Shown: one piece after another, positions 28,502-37,101 of the stretch | Layout of the letters: every line of letters begins with the position of its first letter | How positions within the stretch are numbered: position 1 is the stretch's first letter | Source of the DNA: an uncultured Clostridia bacterium | GTDB taxonomy: Bacteria > Bacillota > Clostridia > Christensenellales > Borkfalkiaceae | NCBI GenBank assembly: GCA_947625605.1 | Contig: CANQOY010000002.1 | Location: forward strand, 60,399 to 124,398 | Direction: 5' to 3' | Length of the DNA: 64,000 nucleotides | Notes under the pieces: generated by a model | What the model was told of the DNA's origin: nothing | The model's database searches: none | What the model saw: only the letters and a program-made list of their open reading frames with translations | Translations under genes and position numbers: made by a program

Positions 28502-29206
28502 CTAACCGAGGTTCTCCCCCACCGCGATCGCCCGCAGCCCCCGCTCCCGATAGGCTTTGAGAATGGCGGGCAGCGCCTTTAAGGTATGCGCCATGGGGTG
28601 CATCAGGATAAAATCGCCTCCCTCCACGCCCTCGGTGGCGCGGCGGAAAACCAAATTTTCGTCCTCATCCCGCCAATCGATCGTATCTTTGCTCCAAAGG
28701 ATGGTCTTCATGTCCATCGCCTCGGCGGCGCGCACCGTCTCGTCGGAATACGCCCCCGAAGGCGGCGCAAACAGCGTGACGGGGATATGCGTGATGAGGG
28801 AGATGAGTTGGGCGCTCGTGGCGATCTCCCTGACGTTCGTCTCGTAATCGAGCTTGTCGTGGCTCAGGTGAAAGTAGCCGTGGGAGCCGATCTCATGCCC
28901 GCGCGCGGCGATCGCCTTCACGCAGTCCACGTTATCGTCCGCCCAGCTTCCGCCGAGGAAGAAGGTCGCGGTGGCGCCGTATTCTTCGAGCACGTCGAGG
29001 ATGCCGTACACCTCTTCGGTGCCCCAATAGACGTTGAACATGAGGGAGACGCCGTCCTCCGCACTGCCGCGGCGGTAGACCCTGTCCTCCAAACCCACCG
29101 CGGGGCCCGCGACGGGCAGAAGACACACGGCCGCTACGACGACGAGAATGAGCGCGAGCGCTCCGTTTGTGAGCGCGGATACCGCGCGGGATGAAAGTCT
29201 TTTCAA
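28502..29206 (-). CDS. Polysaccharide deacetylase (CE4/NodB-like), membrane-anchored
   Basis: VLEEYGATATFFLGGSWADDN..., GHEIGSHGYFHLSHDKL, APPSGAYSDETV. Confidence 0.9.
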   Translation of the reverse strand: MKRLSSRAVSALTNGALALILVVVAAVCLLPVAGPAVGLEDRVYRRGSAEDGVSLMFNVYWGTEEVYGILDVLEEYGATATFFLGGSWADDNVDCVKAIAARGHEIGSHGYFHLSHDKLDYETNVREIATSAQLISLITHIPVTLFAPPSGAYSDETVRAAEAMDMKTILWSKDTIDWRDEDENLVFRRATEGVEGGDFILMHPMAHTLKALPAILKAYRERGLRAIAVGENLG

Positions 29207-29314
29207 CAGTTTGCCTCAAACAACGGGAGTTTATAGCCTATCCTATTGTCGGAAACCGCATTTTATTCCTCTTTCCCGCGCGCAGAAAAACCCGCGCCTG
29301 CGCCTCCGCACGGA

Positions 29315-31663
29315 TCAGCGCAGCGTTGCGATGGTCACGCCGCTCTCGCCCTCTCCGTATTTCCCGAGGCGGAAACTCTCCACCCGCTTGTGCTTTTTGA
29401 GCAGCGCATGCACGGCGGCGCGGAGCTTGCCCGTCCCCATGCCGTGCACGATGCGCACCTCCGAAAGGTTGGCAAGCACAGCGCTGTCTAAAAATTTTTC
29501 GAGTTCGGACTCCATCTCCGCCGTCGTCATGCCGATGAGGTTGATCTCCGAGCGCACGGCGGCGCGGTCGGAAAGCGTCTGCGTGACGCGGACCTGCGCC
29601 TTTTCCCTCTTTTGGGGAGAGGGCACAAAGAGATCGGAAAACTCCGCCTTTACGCGAAGCGCGCCCGCCTGCACTTCCGCCGTCTGCTTACTGCGGGAGA
29701 GGGAGAGCACCGTCCCCTCCGTCTGCAAGCTGCCGACATACACGCGGTCGCCCTCTTTCAGCGAGGAGATCTCCACGGGAATCGCACGGATCGGAGCCTC
29801 TTCCTCGGACATGGTACCCTTCTGCATTTGATTTTTCCGCGTCCGCGCCGCAATGAGATCGCTCTCGGAGAGGGTCTCTTTGCGGAAGATCTCCTCGATC
29901 TCCGCAAGAAGTTCCTCCGCCCTTGCGGTGCGTTCGGAGACGATCCGCCTCGCCTCGGCCTTGGAGGAGGCGAGAAATTTCTCGCGCTCTCTTGCGAATT
30001 TTTCCTCCTCCCGTTCGAGCGCGCCGAGCCGCTCCCGCCACTCGCGTTTGAGCTCCTCGGCCCGCGCCCTGCTCTCTTCGGCGCGCACACGGCTCTCCTC
30101 GGCCGCCCGCAGCGTCCGCTCGAAGGCCCGCGCCCCCTCCGAAAGATAGCCGCGCGCTTCCTCGACCGTCTCCTCGGGAAGGCCGAGCCGCGTGCAGATC
30201 GCGAGCGCGTTGGAGGAGCCGGGCTCCCCCATTTTCAGGCGGTACAGGGGGCGGAACCCGTCCGCGTCGAACTCCATGCTGCCGTTTTCCATGCCGGGCG
30301 TCTCATAGGCAAACTCTTTGAGCGAGCCGTAGTGCGTCGTCACGATCCCGCGGCACCCCTTCCGCATGAGGGCGGAGAGAACGGCGCGGGCGAGGGCCTG
30401 CCCCTCCTCCGGATCGGTACCGCCGCCGGGCTCATCAATGAGGACGAAGGAATTTTCCCCCGCATGCCGCAGGATCTCGCGGAGACTGACGATGTGCGAG
30501 GAGAACGTGGAGAGATTTTCTTCGATGGATTGGCTGTCGCCCACGTCGCAGAACACGCTGCCGACGCAGAGGCGCGTCCCCTCCGCGGCGGGGACGAAGA
30601 GGCCGCACGCCGCCATGAGGCAGAACAGGCCGCACATTTTCAGGGTGACCGTCTTGCCGCCCGTATTTGCGCCCGAGAGGATGAGGAAGCGGTAGTTCTC
30701 GCCCACGGAAACGGAGACGGGAACGGCCGTCTTTTGGTCGAGCAGGGGATGCCTGCCCTTGACGATATCCACGATCCCCTTGGCATTGAGCGCGGGCATG
30801 GTGGCATGCAACGCGTAGCCGTACTCCGCGCGGGCATAAAATGTATCCGCCTCCGAGACGAGGGCGAGAGAGGTTTCGAGCGCGGCGCGGATCCTGCCGA
30901 TGCGTTTGGAGAGATCGCCTAAAATGCGCTCGACTTCCTCCTTTTCGTCGAGGGTGAGCGAGCGGAGTTCGTTGTTCATTTCGAGGATCTCCTCGGGCTC
31001 GAGGAACACGGTGGACCCGCTCTGGGAACGGTCGTGCACGAAACCGCGGATGCTGCGCTTATACTCCGCCTTGACGGGGATGACGAAGCGGTCGCCGCGC
31101 ACGGTGACGATGCCGTCCTGCAAATACTTCCTGTCGTCGCCCGTCAGATACTGCGAGAGCTTGGCGCGGATGCGCTCGCCGAGCAGGCGGATCTCCCGCC
31201 GCAGGGAAAAGAGCCTCTCGCTTGCGGTGTCCGCCACGTCGTCCTCGCTGACGATCTTCGCGGCGATCTCCGCTTCAAGCCCCCTGTCAAAGACGAGCCG
31301 CTCCGCAAGCCCGCGGAAGAGACGGATGCTCTCATCCGAGAGTGCGGTAACGGAGTCATAGAAAACGCGCACGGAGCGAAGCATCCGCCCGCAGTCCATG
31401 AGTTCCGCACAGGTGAGCGTCGCCCCCTTTTCGGCGCGTTCGAGTTTATCGCCGCACGGAGGGAAGTACTCCACCCGTCCCGCGCCGAGGAAGAACAGAA
31501 GGCGCGTCGCCTCGTCCGTCATGGCGAGGCGCGTCCTCGCCTCCTCGATCTCCTCCGTCGGCTCCAACGCTTCGAGCGCCGCCTTGCTCTCGTCGAGCAC
31601 GGCATACGAGGCCGTGAGCGATAAAATTTTGTCCAGCTCCAAGAGCTCCCTGCTGCTCTTCAT
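29315..31663 (-). CDS. mutS2: Endonuclease MutS2
   Basis: ILSGANTGGKTVTLKMCGL, VLIDEPGGGTDPEEGQALARAVL, C-terminal Smr domain VRIVHGMGTGKLRAAVHALL. Confidence 0.96.
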   Translation of the reverse strand: MKSSRELLELDKILSLTASYAVLDESKAALEALEPTEEIEEARTRLAMTDEATRLLFFLGAGRVEYFPPCGDKLERAEKGATLTCAELMDCGRMLRSVRVFYDSVTALSDESIRLFRGLAERLVFDRGLEAEIAAKIVSEDDVADTASERLFSLRREIRLLGERIRAKLSQYLTGDDRKYLQDGIVTVRGDRFVIPVKAEYKRSIRGFVHDRSQSGSTVFLEPEEILEMNNELRSLTLDEKEEVERILGDLSKRIGRIRAALETSLALVSEADTFYARAEYGYALHATMPALNAKGIVDIVKGRHPLLDQKTAVPVSVSVGENYRFLILSGANTGGKTVTLKMCGLFCLMAACGLFVPAAEGTRLCVGSVFCDVGDSQSIEENLSTFSSHIVSLREILRHAGENSFVLIDEPGGGTDPEEGQALARAVLSALMRKGCRGIVTTHYGSLKEFAYETPGMENGSMEFDADGFRPLYRLKMGEPGSSNALAICTRLGLPEETVEEARGYLSEGARAFERTLRAAEESRVRAEESRARAEELKREWRERLGALEREEEKFAREREKFLASSKAEARRIVSERTARAEELLAEIEEIFRKETLSESDLIAARTRKNQMQKGTMSEEEAPIRAIPVEISSLKEGDRVYVGSLQTEGTVLSLSRSKQTAEVQAGALRVKAEFSDLFVPSPQKREKAQVRVTQTLSDRAAVRSEINLIGMTTAEMESELEKFLDSAVLANLSEVRIVHGMGTGKLRAAVHALLKKHKRVESFRLGKYGEGESGVTIATLR

Positions 31664-33777
31664 AAGATCCCTCTCGAAAAGTGTCCGCCCGTGCTCTCCT
31701 TCGGGCGCGCGCGCTTTGCGCTGTCGTCGTACAGCGCGGAAGGCACGCCCTCCGTCTCACGGAGAAAAGCGCAGTTATAGACCTCGAATCGGCATACCAT
31801 GTCCGAGGTCCGATACCTGCGAAGCAAAAATACACGTCCCGCTTCGTCCGTCATGCGGTAGAGATCTCTCCGATCGCAATCCGCGCATGTGCGCTCAAAG
31901 GGGCAGTAGCAAAGATCCATGAGTTTGATGTCCCCGCCCGCGAGGAAGAAGGCGCCGTCTGCGGCGAGCGCGCCGATCTCAGGGAGGGTGAGCTCTTTCG
32001 AGAGCGCAAAATAGGTTGCGGCCTCCCGCACCCCTGCCACGGCGTAGCGGTTGGTCAGGTTGAACCCCGTGCCCGCAAAGAGTTTGAGGCCGTACTTCCT
32101 CGCGAGCGCAATGCCGTAGTATCCCTCGCAATAGATGCCGTCGAACGAGCCGAACTGCCCCGAAAGCAACGCCTCATCCGCGGCGGTGAAAAAGGGCGGA
32201 AGATAAAGATACGTTTCCCGGCCTCGTGCGCACGGTTCGAGCTTGCGATAGTCCTTTGGCTTGTAGATGAGGATATCCGGGTACCCCATGTCCGAGATCA
32301 CGGCGCGGCGTTCGCCTTTTACGGCTTGGATCGCCGCCGCGGGACGCTCTTTCGGGAACGCTTCATGCACGGGGGAGAAATGCCGCACGAGGGCGGCATA
32401 GAACGCTCTGCGGAGGGCGTTGAGCGCAGACTTGGGCAGAAAGGCCCCCTCCGTCTCCGCCTCTATACGGGGAAGAAAGGGAAGGCCGTCCGTCTTGGAA
32501 AAGCAGGCGGCGAGCTCCTCCGCGGTGAGGGGCGAGCGCTCTGCGGCATCGAGGGGTTCGCCCTCGACGACGACGTCCCCGCACGCCGCCCGCGCGCGTT
32601 CTCCCGCGACAAACCGCAGCGATACGACGATCTCGCGGAGCCGCTTGCCCTGCAATGCGGACGCATTGGATACGGCCGAGGTCGTCAGCCGCACTTCGTC
32701 GCCCTCCCGCAGCCGCATGGGCGAAGAGAGATAGGCGCCGTCGCGGTCCGTCATGGGTACGATCGCCCCGCCGACCTCCTTCCCCTGCCGCAGGATCTTG
32801 CACGCGTCTCCGTTGACAATATGTACTTCTGTGCGGCAAAAGGGCCTACCATGTCTGAACTCGACCCTTCCGATCGCCTCTCCGATATGCCCCTGCACCG
32901 CGCGGGAGAGGAAGCCGCGGCTCTGGCCGAAGCCGAGCCCTTCCGTGTAGTCGCCGCGGTTGTAGGCGCGCCGAAGTTCTTCAAACGCAGCCTCCGCAGG
33001 GGAGCCGTCGAGGAGCGCCCTGTAATATCGGACAGCCGCGCCCACATATTCGGGGCGCCGCATCCTGCCCTCGATCTTGATGGAGGAGACCCCCGCCGCG
33101 AGAAGTTCTCCGAGGCGGCCGCCCAAACACAGATCGGACGTGGAGAGCGCATACGCCTGCGCCTCGTACCCTTTCCGATCGATCGCGTAGCGCTTGCGGC
33201 AGGGCTGCTTGCATCTGCCGCGGTTCCCGCTGTTTCCGCCCGCAAAGGAGGAAAAATAGCATTGGCCGGAAAAGGCCGTACACAGCGCGCCCTGCACAAA
33301 TACTTCCGTCTCGATGACCTTTGAGATGGCACCCATGTCCGCGATCGGCGTCTCACGGGCGAGGACGGCACGGGAGAAGCCGTACTCTCTCGCGACCTCT
33401 GCGCCGCAGAGATTGCAGCAGCCTGCCTGCGTGGAGAGGTGCAGCACGATCTCCGGGCAAAGGCGTTTGAGTTCGCGCCCGAGGAAGAGATCTTGCAGGA
33501 GGATGGCGTCTGCGCCCGCCTCCCATGTGCGCCGCGCCGCAAGAAAGAAGTCCTCCGTTTCCCCATCCTTCACGAGGGTGTTGAGCGCAACGTAAACCTT
33601 TGCTCCGAGGATATGGGCGTACTGCGCCACGCGCGCAAGGGCCTCCGCGTCGAGATTGCTTGCGCCCGCTCGCGCGGAGAACTGTTTCAGCCCCATATAT
33701 ACGGCGTCCGCGCCCGCGTTGAGCGCGACGTATGCCGTCTGTTCGTCCCCCGCAGGGGCAAGGATCTCACACTTCAT
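31660..33777 (-). CDS. Peptidase U32-family protein
   Basis: MKCEILAPAGDEQTAYVALNAGADAVYMGLKQFSARAGA; GALCTAFSGQCYFSSFAGGNSGNRGRCKQPCR; SIKIEGRMRRPEYV. Confidence 0.94.
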   Translation of the reverse strand: MKCEILAPAGDEQTAYVALNAGADAVYMGLKQFSARAGASNLDAEALARVAQYAHILGAKVYVALNTLVKDGETEDFFLAARRTWEAGADAILLQDLFLGRELKRLCPEIVLHLSTQAGCCNLCGAEVAREYGFSRAVLARETPIADMGAISKVIETEVFVQGALCTAFSGQCYFSSFAGGNSGNRGRCKQPCRKRYAIDRKGYEAQAYALSTSDLCLGGRLGELLAAGVSSIKIEGRMRRPEYVGAAVRYYRALLDGSPAEAAFEELRRAYNRGDYTEGLGFGQSRGFLSRAVQGHIGEAIGRVEFRHGRPFCRTEVHIVNGDACKILRQGKEVGGAIVPMTDRDGAYLSSPMRLREGDEVRLTTSAVSNASALQGKRLREIVVSLRFVAGERARAACGDVVVEGEPLDAAERSPLTAEELAACFSKTDGLPFLPRIEAETEGAFLPKSALNALRRAFYAALVRHFSPVHEAFPKERPAAAIQAVKGERRAVISDMGYPDILIYKPKDYRKLEPCARGRETYLYLPPFFTAADEALLSGQFGSFDGIYCEGYYGIALARKYGLKLFAGTGFNLTNRYAVAGVREAATYFALSKELTLPEIGALAADGAFFLAGGDIKLMDLCYCPFERTCADCDRRDLYRMTDEAGRVFLLRRYRTSDMVCRFEVYNCAFLRETEGVPSALYDDSAKRARPKESTGGHFSRGIL

Positions 33778-34583
33778 TGCATTGCATAGTTTTCGATGGC
33801 GAATGCCACGCCGTCCTCCGCGCAGGAGGGCACCACAGTCGCCTCGCGTTTCAGCTGTTCCACCGCGTTGGCGACGGCAAACTTTCCGCCCGCCGCGAGC
33901 AGCATGGGCAAGTCGTTCTCCTGATCCCCGATGGCGGCGATCTCCTCCCGCGGCACGCCGTAATGCGCGGCGAGAAATTCGACGGCCGCGCCCTTCGTCT
34001 GCCCCTTGGGCATGATCTCCACGAGCCACTCGGAGGAAAAGGTGATAAAATACTTCTCCCCGAAGCGCTCTCTGAGGAGCCCGCGCACGGCCGCCTGCTC
34101 CTCGGGCATGCACATCGCGAGCGCCTTGACGACGCGAAGATCCTCGCGTACGATGAGCTCGGATAGGGGCATGTCTGAAACAATGGCCTTGACGCGGCAA
34201 ATTTTCTCATACGCTTCGAGCAGGCCGTTCCTGCGATTGGCGTACATTTCCGAGCCGGCGTAGATGTGGATGTGCATGCCCGCCTCCTCCATGAACCGCA
34301 CGACTTCGAGCGCTTCCGCCCGCGTGAAGGCCTCGTCGCGCAGCAGTTTGCCGCTCGCGATGTCCGCAATCTGCGCGCCCTGAAAGGCGACGACCAACCC
34401 GTCTTCGAGCCCCAGCTCTTTCAGCCGCTGGCGGATGGAGGCGAGCATCCTGCCCGTGCAGACGGCAAATACGCCGCCCGCCCGCCTGTATGCCTCGATG
34501 GCCGCAATGTTGCGGGCAGAGACCGTCCCGTCGTCGCGGACGAGGGTGCCGTCAAAATCCGATAAAAAGATCCGATACTTCAT
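33774..34583 (-). CDS. Cof-type HAD-superfamily phosphatase
   Basis: IFLSDFDGTLVRDDG; IGDQENDLPMLLAAG. Confidence 0.94.
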   Translation of the reverse strand: MKYRIFLSDFDGTLVRDDGTVSARNIAAIEAYRRAGGVFAVCTGRMLASIRQRLKELGLEDGLVVAFQGAQIADIASGKLLRDEAFTRAEALEVVRFMEEAGMHIHIYAGSEMYANRRNGLLEAYEKICRVKAIVSDMPLSELIVREDLRVVKALAMCMPEEQAAVRGLLRERFGEKYFITFSSEWLVEIMPKGQTKGAAVEFLAAHYGVPREEIAAIGDQENDLPMLLAAGGKFAVANAVEQLKREATVVPSCAEDGVAFAIENYAMQ

Positions 34584-36391
34584 AATTCCTCGAAATACTT
34601 CTTGATGCGCGCGGCCAGCTCTCTTCCGATGCCCGCCGCCCCCTGCAACTCCTCCTCGCTCGCCTCCATGATGCGCCCGATGGTACCGAACTTCTCCATG
34701 AGCGCCTGCTTCTTCTGCTTGCCGATCCCCTCGATCTCATCCAAGACCGAGGCGAGGTTGCGCTTGGAGTGGATGTTGCGGAAGTATGTAACCGCAAAGC
34801 GATGCGCTTCGTCGCGGATGCGCTGCAACGTCTTTAAGGCATAGTCTCTGCGGTCGATGCGCACGCTCTCGTCGCTGAAAAGCGTAAAGGCTTCCTCCTC
34901 CTGTTTTGCAAGCGCGATGAGGTCAATGTCGGACATGCCCATCTCCTCGAACGTCTCGCGGACCGCGGAGAGCTGCCCTTTCCCGCCGTCGATGACGATG
35001 AGCTGCGGGCGGGGGAAGCGCGCCTCGTCCTCGGTCCCGAGCTTCGCGAGCCGCCTGCGGAGGACCTCTTGCAGGGAGGCGAAGTCGTTCGCCCCCTCTA
35101 CCGTTTTGATGCGAAAGCGGCGGTACTCGTACTTATCCGCCTCTCCGTCCGTAAAGACGACCATGCTCCCGACCTTGTCCACGCCCGAAATGTCGGAAAT
35201 GTCGTAACATTCCATCCGCTTGGGGTAATGTTTGAGGTGCAGGATCTCCTGCAATTTCTCGCAGGCGCGCACCGTCATGTCGTTTCTGTGCTCGATGGCG
35301 GAGACCGACTTTTCCAGATACTCGGCAGCATTGCGGGCACCCATGTCCAAGAGTTCCCGCTTCACGCCGAATTTCGGACGGGTGATCTCCACGCCCCGCC
35401 CCTCCTTTCCCCTGCAATAGGAGATGAAGAGCGCGTCGTCTATGGGCTCTTCGAGAATGAGCTCGCGGGGGATGGGCTTGCCCGCATAGTACTGCGTGAG
35501 GACGCTCATGAAGGCCTCCGCGCGCTCGCCCGCGCCTGCGTCGAGGGCGAAGTTGAGGCTGCCCTGCATCACCCCCTTGCGGATGACGAGCAGCGAGATC
35601 GCCGCATACAGGCCGTTCGTGTCGTATGCCCAGACGTCCGCGTCCACGTTGCGGGGCATGGAGGTGATCCTGCGGCGGCCGAGTTTGGAGAGCATGCGGA
35701 TCTTGTCCCGATATTCGAGGGCGAGCTCGAACTGCTCCTCCTCGGCAAACTTCCGCATCTTTTCGGTGAGGACGGCCTCCGCCTCCTCGTAATTCCCCCC
35801 GAGGAAGGAGAGCGCCTGCTCCACGCGGACGGCGTATTCCTCCCGCGTGCACATGTGCGCACACGGGGCGAGACAGCGGCCGAGATGATGGTCAAGACAG
35901 GGCTTTTTGGGCTTTTCCCCGATGGCCACGCCGCAGGTGCGCAGCTGATACACCCGCGCGACGACATCCACGATCTCCTTGCAATTGACACCGCCCATGA
36001 AGGGGCCGAAGTATTTGCCGTCGTTTTTTACGCGGCGGGTGACCGAGATGCGCGGAAACTCCTCGCGCGTGTGGACTTTGATGTACGGATAGGTCTTATC
36101 GTCCTTTAACAGGATATTGTACTTCGGTTTGTACTTTTTGATGAGGTTGTTTTCGAGGGCGAGCGCGTCCACCTCGGACGGGGTGACGATATAGGAAAAA
36201 TCGTCGATCATCTCGACCATGGCCCGCACCTTTTCGGGCTTTTCGGTGGAGTGAAAGTACTGCCGCACGCGATTTTTGAGCACGCGCGCCTTGCCCACAT
36301 AGATGACCGTGCCCTCCCTGTCGAGCATGATATACACGCCGGGGGCGTCGGGCAGCAATTTGAGTTTTTCACGCAGCACACTCTCAGCCAT
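34580..36391 (-). CDS. uvrC: Excinuclease ABC subunit C
   Basis: LPDAPGVYIMLDREGTVIYVGKARVLKNRVRQYF; ECYDISDISG; IVIDGGKGQLSAV. Confidence 0.97.
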   Translation of the reverse strand: MAESVLREKLKLLPDAPGVYIMLDREGTVIYVGKARVLKNRVRQYFHSTEKPEKVRAMVEMIDDFSYIVTPSEVDALALENNLIKKYKPKYNILLKDDKTYPYIKVHTREEFPRISVTRRVKNDGKYFGPFMGGVNCKEIVDVVARVYQLRTCGVAIGEKPKKPCLDHHLGRCLAPCAHMCTREEYAVRVEQALSFLGGNYEEAEAVLTEKMRKFAEEEQFELALEYRDKIRMLSKLGRRRITSMPRNVDADVWAYDTNGLYAAISLLVIRKGVMQGSLNFALDAGAGERAEAFMSVLTQYYAGKPIPRELILEEPIDDALFISYCRGKEGRGVEITRPKFGVKRELLDMGARNAAEYLEKSVSAIEHRNDMTVRACEKLQEILHLKHYPKRMECYDISDISGVDKVGSMVVFTDGEADKYEYRRFRIKTVEGANDFASLQEVLRRRLAKLGTEDEARFPRPQLIVIDGGKGQLSAVRETFEEMGMSDIDLIALAKQEEEAFTLFSDESVRIDRRDYALKTLQRIRDEAHRFAVTYFRNIHSKRNLASVLDEIEGIGKQKKQALMEKFGTIGRIMEASEEELQGAAGIGRELAARIKKYFEEL

Positions 36392-36678
36392 AATACCATT
36401 ATACACAACTGCCTGATTTTTTTCAAGGATTTCCGCAAATTTTCACGCCGCAAAACGCTTGCGTGAGGGACAAAATCGTGGAAGGCGACACGGTGGAGCA
36501 AGAGGCATAACGTTTCCGCACAAGAAAATCGGGCGTCTGCGCATGCGCGGACGCCTTTTTTCCCATAAAACCATTTCATTGCCGCAAGCGGCGGAAGGGA
36601 ACTTCTTCGCGTCATCCCGAGAGCGTAACCCGAAAAGATCCCCTTTTACGCAGTCCGTTTTTCATTCGGACGCCTTTT

Positions 36679-37014
36679 TCAATACCCCAAAAATTCCACA
36701 CCCTTCAATAAAACGTCGTTGACGATCTCATTGTAGAGAGAGTAGAAAATGATCTTTCCGTGGCGGTCCGTGCATACCATGCCCGCGTCTTTGAGGAAAC
36801 GCAGCTGATGGGAGACCGTCGTCTGGTTGATTCCGAGCACGCGGGAAATATCCGTCACGCACATTTCCGAGATCGCGAGCGCGGAGAGGATCCGCAGGCG
36901 CGTCCCGTCCGCAAAGATGGAGAAAAAGCGCGTGAGAGAACGGAGCAGTTCCCCGTCGGGCACATAGCCCTCCACCATGCCCTTTGTGCGCCGATCCAAA
37001 AGCAATGTATCCAT
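36679..37014 (-). CDS. ArsR-family metalloregulator-like repressor
   Basis: FSIFADGTRLRILSALAISEMCVTDISRVLGINQTTVSHQLRFLKDAGMVCTDRHGKIIFYSL. Confidence 0.93.
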   Translation of the reverse strand: MDTLLLDRRTKGMVEGYVPDGELLRSLTRFFSIFADGTRLRILSALAISEMCVTDISRVLGINQTTVSHQLRFLKDAGMVCTDRHGKIIFYSLYNEIVNDVLLKGVEFLGY

Positions 37015-37101
37015 AGGCTCCTCCTTTTTGTGAAAGGATAGCATATGCGGCACTGCGCATGCGGCACAAATTCGTCGAAGCGTACGTTTTTTTGTACTTT
37101 C

